Source: Candidatus Omnitrophota bacterium (GTDB lineage: Bacteria > CAIJMQ01). Taken from it: a stretch of DNA of 64,000 nt. The translations under genes and the position numbers were made by a program. How positions within the stretch are numbered: the stretch's first letter is position 1; each line of letters begins with the position of its first letter. The notes beneath the pieces are model-generated. The model saw only the letters and a program-made list of their open reading frames with translations. It was not told where the DNA came from and did not search any database. Shown here in pieces: positions 1 through 8,563 of the stretch. The stretch lies in the NCBI GenBank assembly GCA_018812925.1, contig JAHJCU010000005.1, positions 62,001 through 126,000 on the forward strand, written 5' to 3'.

Positions 1-1
1 C

Positions 2-1135
2 TATCCTTTAATTCTTAAACTATTTTATAACCAACGGTTTGCTCTGGTTCTCAGTGTGGGGGTGGCGTATTTAGTCTCGGCTTTGGTGACGAAGAAAATA
101 GGGCGCGAAAAGTTGTATTTCAGCGATGTTATCGCCGCCGTTTTTATCATTACAGTTTCAATCCCTTTGAAATTTTTACAAACCTCAACTCTGCTTATAT
201 GGTTGATAGAAATTCCGTTTTTATTGTTTGTCGGGATACATTTCAAGGAAAAAATATTTCGCTATCTAAGTTATGTTTTATCTGTGTATATAGCTTTCTG
301 GTTAGTCTTTCTATCATGTTGCGGAAGAATGGCGAATGTGCAATTCTTGGGTTTTATTTGGACATGGTATGAATTTATGTTCCTTTGGGCAACTATTTCG
401 ATGGCGGCGTGTTTTTGTCTAATGCAACGTACAAAAATAAATTTAGAATTTGACAAAAACGAAGAAGGCATTGACCATATTTTTTCTACGGCTTCATTTA
501 TTTATCTTACATGTTTGCTTTTATCAATTATAAAACAACCGTGGATAGCTTTGATATTGTCTGTGGAAGGTCTTGTCTTATTAGGTATGAGTGTTATTTT
601 GCGTCTGAGACGTTTTAGAGTATATGTTTATTTAGTTTTATTGATTGCGGCTGGCGTCTTTATAATAGAAAATATTTGCACTCCTTCAAGTCTTTTAAAA
701 TGGGGTATCATCGGGGCTAATGTCCTGATGTTTTTTGCGATTTACTTTATTATGAAATATCTTAATAAAAGCAAGAGGATTATTTTGCTCTTTGAAAAGG
801 AAGAGCATCTTGTTTTCTGGGCGGGAATAATACTGTTGATATATGCAATCTTCCAATATTTTAATCTACAATGGATTTCACTGAGTTTGGGTATTGCAAG
901 TGTTTTAATAATATTAATAGGAATCCTTGACGAAAATAAAACAGAACGTCTGGGAGGATTATTGATGCTTGCTATAACCTTAAAAAGAGTCATTTTCGTC
1001 GACCTTGGAGGATTGGATGTCATATTTAAGATTATTACTTTTATTGTATTGGGTGTTTTGTTTGTGGGTATTTCTTTTCTCTATAACCGGTCTAGCATAG
1101 GTCAAGGAAAAGACAAAGGGATGTTTGCTCCATAA
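2..1135 (+). CDS. DUF2339-type multipass membrane protein (5' end outside window)
   Basis: The reading frame is open from the first full codon of the window, so the N-terminal part lies upstream; a GTG at 56 is probably internal. The visible part is a chain of about 10-12 hydrophobic helices separated by short charged turns. The C-terminal pattern, a conserved G-G-L-L-x-L-A-x-T-L-K-x-x-x-x-D stretch followed by a final helix and S-x-L-Y-x-R, matches the end of DUF2339 predicted membrane proteins. The family has no established function; an envelope role is only a guess. The gene ends 56 bp before radC. Confidence 0.6.
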   Translation, partial: YPLILKLFYNQRFALVLSVGVAYLVSALVTKKIGREKLYFSDVIAAVFIITVSIPLKFLQTSTLLIWLIEIPFLLFVGIHFKEKIFRYLSYVLSVYIAFWLVFLSCCGRMANVQFLGFIWTWYEFMFLWATISMAACFCLMQRTKINLEFDKNEEGIDHIFSTASFIYLTCLLLSIIKQPWIALILSVEGLVLLGMSVILRLRRFRVYVYLVLLIAAGVFIIENICTPSSLLKWGIIGANVLMFFAIYFIMKYLNKSKRIILLFEKEEHLVFWAGIILLIYAIFQYFNLQWISLSLGIASVLIILIGILDENKTERLGGLLMLAITLKRVIFVDLGGLDVIFKIITFIVLGVLFVGISFLYNRSSIGQGKDKGMFAP

Positions 1136-1191
1136 CTAAGGACAATTTTATTGAATATTTTAGACGAGAATTTTCTTTTTAATAATTAAAC

Positions 1192-1905
1192 ATGAAAAAA
1201 TCACAAAATCATAAAGAATATCTTATTTCCGGTATAAAATCCTGGCCTGAAGAAGACAGGCCTCGTGAAAGATTATTGAAAGAAGGCGAACATAAATTAT
1301 CCAATACGGAACTTTTGGCAATTTTATTAAGAACAGGGGTAAAGGGAGACAGCGCAATAGATTTGGCAAGAAAGATTTTGAAGAAATTCAAAACTTTCAG
1401 GAACATGTCTCATACCGATATGTCTGCGTGGAAAGAGTTTAAAGGAGTCGGGAAAGCAAAGATATCTCAAATAAGAGCGGCGATAGAAATTGGAAGAAGG
1501 TTTAGAGAAGACGAGGTAAAAGAAACCAGACCCAAAATAAGAACTTCCAAAGATGCGGCGCAGATTCTTATGCCGAGAATGAGGGATTTAAAGTATGAAA
1601 TTTTTAAAGTTCTGCTTCTTGATTCTCAAAATATGATAATAGACATAGCGGAAATCGAACAAGGGACCGTGAACGAAGCAAATCCTATAATAAGAGAGAT
1701 ACTGCATAGAGCTATCGAGAGTTTTGCTTCGTCAATTATATGTTTTCATAATCATCCATCCGGAGACCCAAACCCAAGTGCGGAAGACAAGAATTTTACC
1801 CGTCAGTTTATCCAGGCAAGCAACACCCTTAATATAAAAGCGGTTGACCATATAATAATTGGCGATGACAGGTATTTCAGCTTTGCGGATGAAAAATTAA
1901 TGTAA
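1192..1905 (+). CDS. radC: RadC family JAB/MPN-domain protein
   Basis: The 237-aa product has the full RadC layout: an N-terminal helix-hairpin-helix-like UPF0758 region with F-K-G-V-G-K-A-K at about residues 83-90, then a JAB domain with the metal-binding H186-x-H188-P-S-G-D-P-x-P-S-x-x-D199 motif. The length is normal. RadC proteins were once linked to DNA repair, but that role is disputed; they resemble JAMM metalloproteases or nucleases and are common on mobile DNA. All JAMM ligands are present here. No strong ribosome-binding site is visible; the ATG at 1192 gives the usual N-terminus. Confidence 0.93.
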   Translation: MKKSQNHKEYLISGIKSWPEEDRPRERLLKEGEHKLSNTELLAILLRTGVKGDSAIDLARKILKKFKTFRNMSHTDMSAWKEFKGVGKAKISQIRAAIEIGRRFREDEVKETRPKIRTSKDAAQILMPRMRDLKYEIFKVLLLDSQNMIIDIAEIEQGTVNEANPIIREILHRAIESFASSIICFHNHPSGDPNPSAEDKNFTRQFIQASNTLNIKAVDHIIIGDDRYFSFADEKLM

Positions 1906-1924
1906 TTTTGCGACGGTAAAACCT

Positions 1925-1965
1925 ATCAAATGTTTGATATCAAAAATTGTTGTTTGTGATATAAT
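1925..1965 (+). promoter_or_regulatory. Promoter with extended -10 and upstream palindrome
   Basis: TATAAT at 1960-1965 is preceded by TG at 1957-1958, giving an extended -10 that needs little -35 help. A TTGATA at 1934-1939 is 20 bp upstream, wider than usual. ATCAAA-TG-TTTGAT at 1925-1938 is a perfect two-arm palindrome overlapping that -35 and could be an operator. It would drive the lipoprotein gene at 2045. Confidence 0.55.
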
Positions 1966-2044
1966 CCCGAATATAGAATTTTAAAATATCGCTTCTAAAA
2001 CCAGTCCCTTTTATCTAAGGGGTAAATATGTAAAGGAGGTATTT

Positions 2045-2572
2045 ATGAAAATTGCAACTTTTATAGTGTTGTTGTTTTTGGTTTTGGTATTTTCGGGTTG
2101 CGCTACAATGAAAGCTCCTGTTAGCGAAAAAAATTTAAAAGGTGAAGTTGACCGATTGAGACAGGAAAATGAAACGCTTGCAATGCAAAGAGACGCTTAC
2201 AAGATGAGTGTTGAGCGATTATCTCAAGAAACCAAATCAAAATTAGACAGTTTACAGAATTCTCTTTCTCGAGAAAAGAACAGAACGATGGATTTGGAAA
2301 CTAAAATTACGGCTTTATCAAGCGAATTACAGTCTTTAAAAGGCATAGCTACAACCGAAGTAAAAACTGCATTAGTAACGGATGATTTTACAAAGAAAGT
2401 CCAATTAGCGCTTTACACCGCGGGTTTTGACCCGGGGAAAATTGATGGGAAAATGGGTCCGCAGACAATTCAATCTGTAAAGAATTTCCAAGAAGCAAAT
2501 GGACTTAAAGCTGATGGTGTTGTGGGCAAAGAAACATGGGACAACTTACAACAATATCTGGATATGAAATAA
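2045..2572 (+). CDS. Lipoprotein with coiled coil and peptidoglycan-binding domain
   Basis: A hydrophobic signal ends in a lipobox F-S-G-C with the lipidated Cys at residue 19. Residues about 30-105 are rich in E, K, R and Q with heptad spacing and should form a coiled coil. Residues about 112-170 form a PG_binding_1 domain (helical repeat with D-G-K-M-G-P-x-T and D-G-V-V-G-K-E-T-W signatures). The protein probably anchors in a membrane and reaches the peptidoglycan, as a structural tether or a cell-wall hydrolase cofactor; there is no catalytic domain. A strong AAAGGAGGT site lies at 2032-2040 and the gene has its own promoter upstream. Confidence 0.85.
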   Translation: MKIATFIVLLFLVLVFSGCATMKAPVSEKNLKGEVDRLRQENETLAMQRDAYKMSVERLSQETKSKLDSLQNSLSREKNRTMDLETKITALSSELQSLKGIATTEVKTALVTDDFTKKVQLALYTAGFDPGKIDGKMGPQTIQSVKNFQEANGLKADGVVGKETWDNLQQYLDMK

Positions 2573-2670
2573 CTTCAAAAGAATTAAGCGGTAAGTTGTG
2601 AGTAGGCAGATTTTTAAAAATCTTTTGAGTTTTTAAATTATCGTATAAAGTTTTTTCAGTTTGAGGTTTT

Positions 2671-3600
2671 GTGAATAAAAAAGACAAGAGATTGGGGTAT
2701 GAAAAACTTGTAGCTATCCTCGCCCCTGAAAAGAATTTTTTGGGTAAAGGATTTCAAGAGGATACCTATCATTATTTGGTATCTCTGTCGTGGTCTCTTT
2801 TTATTTTCTGGACTATTTTGTTCCTGTTACTTGTAACTCTTCTTTTCGGCTTGTTTTATTATTTCACCAATACTCTCAAATTGGGTTACTCAAATGTTTA
2901 TGGAACTTGGGTTAGTGTTTGGGATGCGTTATTTTTCAGCATAGCATCCATTACTACGCTTGGGTACGGCGATATAAGAGCAGTGGGGTTAGGTCGAGTT
3001 ATCGCGGGCTTGGAAGCTGTGGTCGGACTTATGTTTATGGGTGTTTTTACCGCTTTGACTTTTGCAAGATTGAGTCGCGCTCGCATTAGGATACATTTCA
3101 GCAAAAACATCGCCTTTGATGAACATGAAGGCGTTGCCTCACTTTTATTTCGCGTAACGAATTTAAGAGCAAATGATTTGGTGGGAGTTCATATTAATTT
3201 TTATTTTATGAAGATTATTCCCTTAAAAGACGGAACATTTACGAGACGTTGGTATCTTTTAGCATTGACTCCTCCGGACATGCCGGTTTTTTCTTTTACT
3301 TGGAAAGTTGCTCATCAGATAAAAAAAGACAGTTACTTTGATGGGAAGGATTGGGAAGAAATTACTAACAACGAGGGAATCTTTCTTGCTATATTAAAGG
3401 GATACGATATAGACCTAGCTACGGAATCTATGGTCTATAACGTTTGGGCGGCGGACAGCGTTATTAAAGGTAATCTTCCTGAGCTTTTGTCGAAAAGCAA
3501 AGAGGGAAGGCCCTTATCTATTTCTTTGGAAAAGCTTGACGAGATTATACAGAAAGAAATAAATGTGGATGTTCCGAAAGAAAAAAGTAATTCAGCTTAG
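2671..3600 (+). CDS. KirBac-type inward-rectifier potassium channel
   Basis: The 309-aa protein has two membrane helices (about 37-66 and 108-133) bracketing a pore loop with the K+ selectivity filter T-T-L-G-Y-G-D at 95-101, followed by a cytoplasmic beta-rich domain beginning R-I-R-I-H-F-S as in Kir/KirBac channels. Tetramers of this family conduct K+ across the inner membrane. The start is GTG without an obvious Shine-Dalgarno sequence. The 3' end lies 43 bp before the start chosen for the next gene, so the two may be cotranscribed. Confidence 0.9.
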   Translation: MNKKDKRLGYEKLVAILAPEKNFLGKGFQEDTYHYLVSLSWSLFIFWTILFLLLVTLLFGLFYYFTNTLKLGYSNVYGTWVSVWDALFFSIASITTLGYGDIRAVGLGRVIAGLEAVVGLMFMGVFTALTFARLSRARIRIHFSKNIAFDEHEGVASLLFRVTNLRANDLVGVHINFYFMKIIPLKDGTFTRRWYLLALTPPDMPVFSFTWKVAHQIKKDSYFDGKDWEEITNNEGIFLAILKGYDIDLATESMVYNVWAADSVIKGNLPELLSKSKEGRPLSISLEKLDEIIQKEINVDVPKEKSNSA

Positions 3601-3643
3601 CAGAAACGAGTCAGAAAATAATCATATTTTAAGTGAAGGAGTT

Positions 3644-4414
3644 ATGATTAAGAAATTTTTAATTTTTTTGTTAATCCAAGGTTTGGTTATAAGTTTCCCT
3701 TTTGGAAGTTCTAGCGCTCCTGTTCATGTCCCTGGCAGGCCTTTGCTTAGCGTGCAGATTGATTCAAAAAACCCTGCAAATATTACTTTTGAAGGGGATT
3801 TTGTTACGGATAGAGAATTGCAAAATGATGCTCAAATTACTCGGTCCAATTGGGCTACTTTGAAGGCTACAGGGATATTCATGAATGATAGGGTTCAACC
3901 GTATATTTTATTGGGCACTTTATTTGACGGAGAATTCAAACAAGAAGTTGATGGCGTAGATATTAAATATATAACAGAGGATGCGTTTACTTGGGGAGCA
4001 GGAACTACGATTTTGGTTCATAAAATAACGGATAGATTAGGATTGGGGCTGGATGTAAAATATCGCCAAACTAACCCGGATGTGGGCAAGGTTAAAATTG
4101 ATGGTGTTAGTTTTTCCCGAGATGATGCCAATGTATCTTTAGGTTGCAATTATCAGGAATGGCAAGCGGCTTTAGGTTTGAGTGGGCTGACAGAAAATTT
4201 CATAGGATATGGCGGAATAAAATATTCGGATGTAAAAACTTCACTAAAGACAAAAGCAGGCGGCATAGATACTGAAAAAATGTTAAATAGCGCAAATAAA
4301 GTCGGAATTTTTTTGGGTTGCGAATTTATATGTACCGAAAATGCAACAATTGGATTGGAGGGCAGATTCATAGACGAGCAAGCTTACACTTTTTTTATGA
4401 CAATTCATTTTTAG
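3644..4414 (+). CDS. Outer-membrane beta-barrel protein
   Basis: ATG 3644 is chosen because it follows a GAAGGA site and starts a normal signal peptide (M-I-K-K-F-L-I-F-L-L...), cleaved near S-S-S-A. An upstream in-frame ATG at 3563 would overlap the channel gene and bury the signal. The mature part alternates polar and hydrophobic residues with many Gly and Asp turns and ends in a C-terminal F, as in small outer-membrane barrels of the Opa/OmpW type. Its cargo or function cannot be read from the sequence. Confidence 0.7.
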   Translation: MIKKFLIFLLIQGLVISFPFGSSSAPVHVPGRPLLSVQIDSKNPANITFEGDFVTDRELQNDAQITRSNWATLKATGIFMNDRVQPYILLGTLFDGEFKQEVDGVDIKYITEDAFTWGAGTTILVHKITDRLGLGLDVKYRQTNPDVGKVKIDGVSFSRDDANVSLGCNYQEWQAALGLSGLTENFIGYGGIKYSDVKTSLKTKAGGIDTEKMLNSANKVGIFLGCEFICTENATIGLEGRFIDEQAYTFFMTIHF

Positions 4415-4474
4415 AGGTTTAAATATATTTTTCTATATAGTGCATATGGAAAGAATATAAATTATATTAAGGGC

Positions 4475-4503
4475 TTGACAAAATAAAATTATCTGTTTAG
4501 AAT
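4475..4503 (+). promoter_or_regulatory. Consensus sigma-70 type promoter for the csp leader
   Basis: TTGACA (4475-4480), exactly 17 bp, then TAGAAT (4498-4503). A transcript from about 4510 would carry a leader of roughly 300 nt before the cold-shock gene at 4818. The gap 4415-4817 holds this promoter, the hairpin at 4588-4630 and no convincing ORF. Confidence 0.7.
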
Positions 4504-4587
4504 CTCGCAATAATATTATAGGATATAGTTAAATTGGTATCAGTAAGAATTAGAAACAGAGGGGCAGAAGGCGGAAACGATTTCAAA

Positions 4588-4630
4588 ACCGTGAAGGGAG
4601 AAAGTTGGATTTCCCTCGCGGTATTTTTTT
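4588..4630 (+). terminator. Intrinsic-terminator-like hairpin in the csp leader
   Basis: ACCGTGAAGGGAG (4588-4600) pairs with TTCCCTCGCGGT (4611-4622) through 12 base pairs with one bulged A, loop AAAGTTGGAT, and is followed by a run of seven T. Lying about 80-120 nt after a consensus promoter, it could end a small RNA of about 120 nt or act as an attenuator controlling read-through into the cold-shock gene. GCGGA at 4571 and TCCGC at 4632 could form a competing outer pairing. Confidence 0.6.
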
Positions 4631-4817
4631 ATCCGCTTTTGTAAAATTTCTTGTCTAATTACGTGAATGAAAGCTTGAAATATCTGGGCTATGGACAGAT
4701 GTTACTTTATATATGAAAGGGCGAAGGGTATCTGAAGCTTTAATAGATTAGTAAATATTATGTGCCGCGGATTGTAGAGGCGGGGCTGTATATAGAAAAA
4801 AGGGAGGTGACAGAAAT

Positions 4818-5027
4818 ATGGCAGTAGGAACAGTAAAATGGTTCAACGAAAAGAAAGGGTATGGATTTATTACCCCTGAAGACGGAAGCGAAGATTGTTT
4901 TGTGCACTATAGCGCTATTCAAGGCGCCGGGTTCAAAACATTGCGGGAAGGAGACAAAGTTCAGTTTGAAGTCACAAAGGGCGAGAAAGGTCCGCAGGCT
5001 TCAAATGTAACTAGAGAATCAGATTAG
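4818..5027 (+). CDS. csp: Cold-shock domain protein (CspA family)
   Basis: This is a 69-aa single cold-shock domain of normal length, with RNP1 (K-G-Y-G-F-I) and RNP2 (D-C-F-V-H-Y) motifs on the OB fold. Such proteins bind single-stranded RNA and DNA, melt structure and help translation in the cold or generally. A strong GGGAGGTGA site lies at 4802-4810. The long structured leader is typical of temperature-regulated csp genes, though constitutive paralogues exist. Confidence 0.95.
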   Translation: MAVGTVKWFNEKKGYGFITPEDGSEDCFVHYSAIQGAGFKTLREGDKVQFEVTKGEKGPQASNVTRESD

Positions 5028-5191
5028 AAATGTAAAATGGCGCTCTCTTGGGATGAGCAATAACTCTAATTATGGGTATAGGGTTTCGGTTTTGGAATCA
5101 TACATTTATCTAAGAATAGTTTAGTTTTTTTAGATATCGTGTTCCAACGGGCTTTGGAAGAAAGCACCTTCTTAGTGAAAACCTCAGCGGT

Positions 5192-5328
5192 CCTGCCCGC
5201 TTCGATGCGAAGCAAGCAGACGGGTAATAAGAAATTCTTCAAACCTCTTGATGCTTTTATGCGCCCTGCCCGCTTTGAGCAAACCCTTGGCTTCGCCCAG
5301 AGGCGGGCAAGCGGGAGGTTTGACAGTT
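5192..5328. repeat. Composite GC-rich palindromic repeats between csp and tRNA-Ala
   Basis: The 330-bp gap 5028-5357 contains no gene. It holds two members of the CCTGCCCGC palindrome family (5192-5224, with inner GCTTCG/CGAAGC; and 5264-5317, CCTGCCCGCT ... AAGCGGG). TCAAACCTC at 5237 pairs with GAGGTTTGA at 5315. Apparent ORFs across this gap on both strands are by-products of the palindromes. Confidence 0.75.
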
Positions 5329-5349
5329 GTTTTGGCATTTAAGTAGAAT
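5320..5349 (+). promoter_or_regulatory. tRNA-Ala promoter
   Basis: TTGACA (5320-5325), 18 bp, TAGAAT (5344-5349), 9 bp before the tRNA. The -35 box is partly formed by the right arm of the adjacent palindromic repeat (GAGGTTTGA). Confidence 0.65.
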
Positions 5350-5357
5350 GTGCAATT

Positions 5358-5430
5358 GGGGCAGTAGCTCAGCTGGGAGAGCGCATCCTTCGCATGGATG
5401 AGGTCGCCGGTTCAATCCCGGTCTGCTCCA
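5358..5430 (+). tRNA. tRNA-Ala (anticodon CGC)
   Basis: Full cloverleaf: acceptor GGGGCAG pairs with CTGCTCC, D arm with AGCTCAGCTGGGAGAGC, anticodon loop TTCGCAT reading CGC, T arm GGTTCAATCCC. The discriminator is A and the 3' CCA is not fully encoded. Confidence 0.96.
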
Positions 5431-5476
5431 CCGTAACAAAAAAATATAATGGATAGTTTAGTTAATAAACGAGTCT

Positions 5477-6211
5477 GTGTTTGAAATTATTCGCAAGTTT
5501 TGCAGGTCTTATATCAATCTTATTTATCCGCTGAAGTGCGTTGTTTGCAATTCGCTTTTTTCTGCGGAAGAATCAAACAACGAATATATTTGCTCGGGTT
5601 GCTTTAAAAAAATAAAGTTTGTCATTACTTCTATATGCGAAAAATGCGGCAGGCCGTCCAATTCGGCTATTTGTTCCAAGTGCAATAGAAATTCTAAGAT
5701 TTTTTTTAACAAGGCTTTTCACGTTGCCATATATGACGGAGTATTCAAAGAACTTATTCATCTTTTTAAATACAGCAAAAATGATTATTTAGATAGATTT
5801 TTGGCGGGATTTTTTACGGAAATAATTTTCCAAAAACCGTTTTTAAAAGAATCTGATTTTATCGTTCCGGTTCCTTTGCATTGGCATGAGAAATTAAAAA
5901 GAGGTTATAATCAGACTGAACTTTTGGCTTGTGAAGTGAGTAAAAAAACAGGCATACCTGTTTTATCCAACAAATTGATAAAACACAAAAATATTTTTTC
6001 TCAAACCGCGCTTTTGGGCAGGGAGAGATTAAAAAATATAAAAGGAGCTTTTAAGGTTAAGAATCCTGGGATTTTAGAGAATAAGAAAATCCTTCTCATA
6101 GATGATGTTTTTACGACCGGCGCAACTGCAAACGAGTGCGCAAAAGAGCTTCGGAAAGCCAAAGTAAAACAAATAAACATAATAACGCTTGCCTGTAGTG
6201 GCGAGATTTGA
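5477..6211 (+). CDS. comF: ComF family phosphoribosyltransferase-like protein
   Basis: The 244-aa product opens with a zinc-ribbon region carrying paired C-x-x-C motifs (C-V-V-C, C-S-G-C, C-E-K-C, C-S-K-C). A type I phosphoribosyltransferase fold follows, with the PRPP loop hydrophobic-I-D-D-V-x-T-T-G-A-T near residue 205. ComF/GntX proteins contribute to DNA uptake by competence pili in several bacteria, which fits the pilus ATPases and pseudopilins elsewhere in the window. The start is GTG with no clear ribosome-binding site; the length agrees with the family. Confidence 0.88.
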   Translation: MFEIIRKFCRSYINLIYPLKCVVCNSLFSAEESNNEYICSGCFKKIKFVITSICEKCGRPSNSAICSKCNRNSKIFFNKAFHVAIYDGVFKELIHLFKYSKNDYLDRFLAGFFTEIIFQKPFLKESDFIVPVPLHWHEKLKRGYNQTELLACEVSKKTGIPVLSNKLIKHKNIFSQTALLGRERLKNIKGAFKVKNPGILENKKILLIDDVFTTGATANECAKELRKAKVKQINIITLACSGEI

Positions 6212-6283
6212 CATATAATCGACACAATACATATAATTCCCATTTATTGAAACTTAAAGTTGGATAATATGAATGGAGAAAAG

Positions 6284-6808
6284 ATGCTGACAGCAGTTAT
6301 AGAAAGAGACCTGATTATACCTGAACTTCAAGCCAAGGATAAGGAAGGCGTGATTAAAGAAATGGCTTCTAAATTCAAAAAAGCGGAAATAATTAAAAAT
6401 GAGGATGTATTTATAAAAGCCGTAAATACAAGAGAAGCATTAGAAAGTACGGCTATAGGAGGATTTATAGCTATACCGCATGCCCGTTCCGATACGGTAA
6501 TGGAACTGACTGTCGCTTTGGGGAAATCCTCTCAAGGAATTGAATTCAAATCTTTAGACAATAAACCAGTTCATCTGATATTTATGATAGCCTGTCCTCC
6601 CAGCGAAACTAAAACCTACCTTCAAGTTTTAGCATGCATTGCCAGACTTTGTAAAAATGAAAAGATTAGGAAGAGACTCATAAAAACCAAAGATATGGAT
6701 AAAATAATGTGTTTTCTTGAAGGGTTTAATATTGGCTTCGGCAAACCCGAGCCGGTAAAATTAAAAAACGATAAAACGAAATACACCGGAACCGATTCCA
6801 AGAAATGA
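6284..6808 (+). CDS. PTS fructose/nitrogen-type EIIA domain protein
   Basis: This is a PtsN/FruA-type EIIA domain, with the phospho-acceptor His in I-P-H-A-R and the family A-L-x-x-R-E-x-x-x-S/T-T-A-x-G-x-G block in slightly altered form. No EIIB or EIIC domain is attached, so a regulatory role is more likely than sugar uptake. ATG 6284 is preferred because GGAG stands 5 bp upstream; in-frame TTG 6260 and ATG 6269 are alternatives. A basic tail of about 25 residues follows the domain. Confidence 0.85.
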   Translation: MLTAVIERDLIIPELQAKDKEGVIKEMASKFKKAEIIKNEDVFIKAVNTREALESTAIGGFIAIPHARSDTVMELTVALGKSSQGIEFKSLDNKPVHLIFMIACPPSETKTYLQVLACIARLCKNEKIRKRLIKTKDMDKIMCFLEGFNIGFGKPEPVKLKNDKTKYTGTDSKK

Positions 6809-6815
6809 CAAGATG

Positions 6816-6864
6816 TGGACACGAAGCGTTTTTTTTAATACAATATATTTGGCTATGCGAATAT
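6816..6864 (+). promoter_or_regulatory. arsR promoter with ArsR-type operator
   Basis: TGGACA (6816-6821), 17 bp, TACAAT (6839-6844). An inverted repeat ATATTTG-N6-CGAATAT (6845-6864), with one mismatch, lies just downstream of the -10 and overlaps the expected transcription start. Its spacing and AT-rich arms resemble ArsR/SmtB operators, suggesting autorepression of the arsenic module. Confidence 0.6.
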
Positions 6865-6878
6865 AAGGAAGTAATAAA

Positions 6879-7229
6879 ATGCGACAATTAACAAAAGTTT
6901 TCAAAGCTTTATCTGACGAAACGAAATTAAGAATTCTAAAAATTCTTCAAGAGCGAAACGAAATCTGTGTCTGCGAAATAATGCAGGCGTTAAATATTTC
7001 TCAATCAAGAGCATCGCGAAACCTGGGAATTCTTAAAAATGCGGGTTTTATTACTGATAGACGCGACGGTTTATGGGTTTATTACTCCATAAACAAAGAG
7101 AAGGTGAACGAGTATCACATTGCTATAAATAAATTGATAAAAGATTGGTTAAATGATGAAAAAATTATTCAAAAAGATAGAGAGCGGCTTAAAAAATCTG
7201 TGAAATTAGGTAAAAAAGAAAGATATTAA
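6879..7229 (+). CDS. arsR: ArsR family metalloregulatory repressor
   Basis: The 116-aa winged-helix protein carries the As(III) site of classical ArsR in helix 3: I-C30-V-C32-E-I (compare E-L-C-V-C-D-L). The recognition helix is S-Q-S-R-A-S-R-N-L-G-I-L-K. The repressor should leave its operator when arsenite binds the cysteines. It stands at the head of a run of arsenic-related transport genes. A weak AAGGAAG site precedes the ATG. Confidence 0.92.
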   Translation: MRQLTKVFKALSDETKLRILKILQERNEICVCEIMQALNISQSRASRNLGILKNAGFITDRRDGLWVYYSINKEKVNEYHIAINKLIKDWLNDEKIIQKDRERLKKSVKLGKKERY

Positions 7230-7272
7230 TATTTAGCGACATTTATTAATTGGAAAAATTAGGATATTAGAT

Positions 7273-8442
7273 ATGAAAGAATGGAAGAAATTTCTGTATA
7301 TTGTTGCGATATTTTTAGGATTTTTCTATTTGCCTATAGAGAATTTGCGTTTTACCAGTGCAATTTTCGAAGCTCTTGCGCTTGTTAAATGGTATGCTCG
7401 ACAGCATGTGATTTTGTGTCTTGTCCCTGCATTCTTTATTGCCGGCGCCATCTCTGTTTTTGTAAGTCAAGCATCGGTAATGAAATATTTCGGCGCAAAG
7501 GCAAATAAAATCCTTTCGTATAGTATCGCTTCGGTTTCAGGGACAGTTCTTGCGGTATGTTCATGCACAGTTCTTCCTTTATTTTCCGGCATTTATAAAA
7601 GGGGAGCTGGATTGGGTCCCGCGATAGCTTTTCTTTACTCTGGACCTGCCGTAAATGTTTTAGCTATTATTCTTACCGCGAGAATTCTTGGTTGGCAGTT
7701 GGGTTTGGCAAGGGTGTTCGGCGCCGTAATTTTTAGCGTTATTATAGGTTTATTGATGCACTTGATTTTTTTGAAAGAAGAAAGGATGCGGTATTCAGCA
7801 GGCGATTTAAATTTAGGGGAAGCAAAAGAGCCCCGTTCTTTAGGGCAAACCATTCTCTATTTTGCCTCAATGGTTATATTTCTTGTGTTTGCCAATTGGG
7901 GAAAACCGATTGATGGCGGTCATAAGATATGGTTTTTAATTTATCAGTATAAATGGTGGATTGCTGTCTTTTCTATAATCAGTTTGTTCATAATTATTAT
8001 TAAATGGTTTAAAAAAGGTGAATTAAAAGAATGGACTTCTGCGACATGGACTTTTGCGTTACAGATTATGCCACTTTTACTGGGTGGTGTGCTTATTTCC
8101 GGCTTTCTGCTCGGGCGGGTAGGGCATGAAGGCATTATCCCTTCCCGTTTTATAGAATTACTGGTGGGCGGAAATTCTATAAGAGCAAACTTTTTCGCAT
8201 CAATTGTTGCCGCCTTCATGTATTTTGCCACACTTACGGAAGTTCCTATCCTTAGGGGTTTAATAGGAGCAGGGATGGGAAATGGACCCGCATTAGCGCT
8301 TCTTCTTGCAGGACCTGCGTTAAGTTTACCGAGCATGCTGGTTACAAGAAGTATTATTGGAACTAGAAAAACAGTTGTGTATATTTTTCTTGTTATAATT
8401 ATGGCAACATTAAGCGGAATAATATTCGGCTCTTTCTTTTAA
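7273..8442 (+). CDS. arsP: ArsP/UPF0718 family permease (organoarsenical efflux candidate)
   Basis: The 389-aa protein has about 8-10 membrane helices and the family signature A-V-C96-S-C98-T-V-L-P-L-F followed by G-A-G-L-G-P-A-I-A-F-L-x-S-G-P-A. A second, related S-G-P-A-like block (L-L-L-A-G-P-A-L-S-L-P) lies near the C-terminus, typical of the internal duplication. ArsP exports trivalent methyl- and aromatic arsenicals; other UPF0718 members have unknown substrates, so the substrate is inferred from the adjacent arsR and ArsEFG-like genes. Confidence 0.82.
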   Translation: MKEWKKFLYIVAIFLGFFYLPIENLRFTSAIFEALALVKWYARQHVILCLVPAFFIAGAISVFVSQASVMKYFGAKANKILSYSIASVSGTVLAVCSCTVLPLFSGIYKRGAGLGPAIAFLYSGPAVNVLAIILTARILGWQLGLARVFGAVIFSVIIGLLMHLIFLKEERMRYSAGDLNLGEAKEPRSLGQTILYFASMVIFLVFANWGKPIDGGHKIWFLIYQYKWWIAVFSIISLFIIIIKWFKKGELKEWTSATWTFALQIMPLLLGGVLISGFLLGRVGHEGIIPSRFIELLVGGNSIRANFFASIVAAFMYFATLTEVPILRGLIGAGMGNGPALALLLAGPALSLPSMLVTRSIIGTRKTVVYIFLVIIMATLSGIIFGSFF

Positions 8443-8502
8443 TCAGAACGCAGAAATCTCCGTCTTACGTTGTGGGAGTTTAGTATGGGGAAATTCATTT
8501 TT

Positions 8503-8532
8503 TTAACAGAGAATAGTTTTTAATACTATAAT
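8503..8532 (+). promoter_or_regulatory. Promoter upstream of the universal stress protein gene
   Basis: TTAACA (8503-8508), 18 bp, TATAAT (8527-8532), about 30 bp before the start codon. This would let the stress protein and following arsE/F/G-acr3 genes be transcribed independently of arsR. Confidence 0.6.
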
Positions 8533-8563
8533 TGTGAAAATAACTAAAAAGGAGGGATGCGTT

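Noticed and set aside
5139-5439. Short ORFs on both strands across the csp-tRNA gap
   Set aside because: They run through palindromic repeats and into the tRNA, have no ribosome-binding sites and no recognisable protein pattern.
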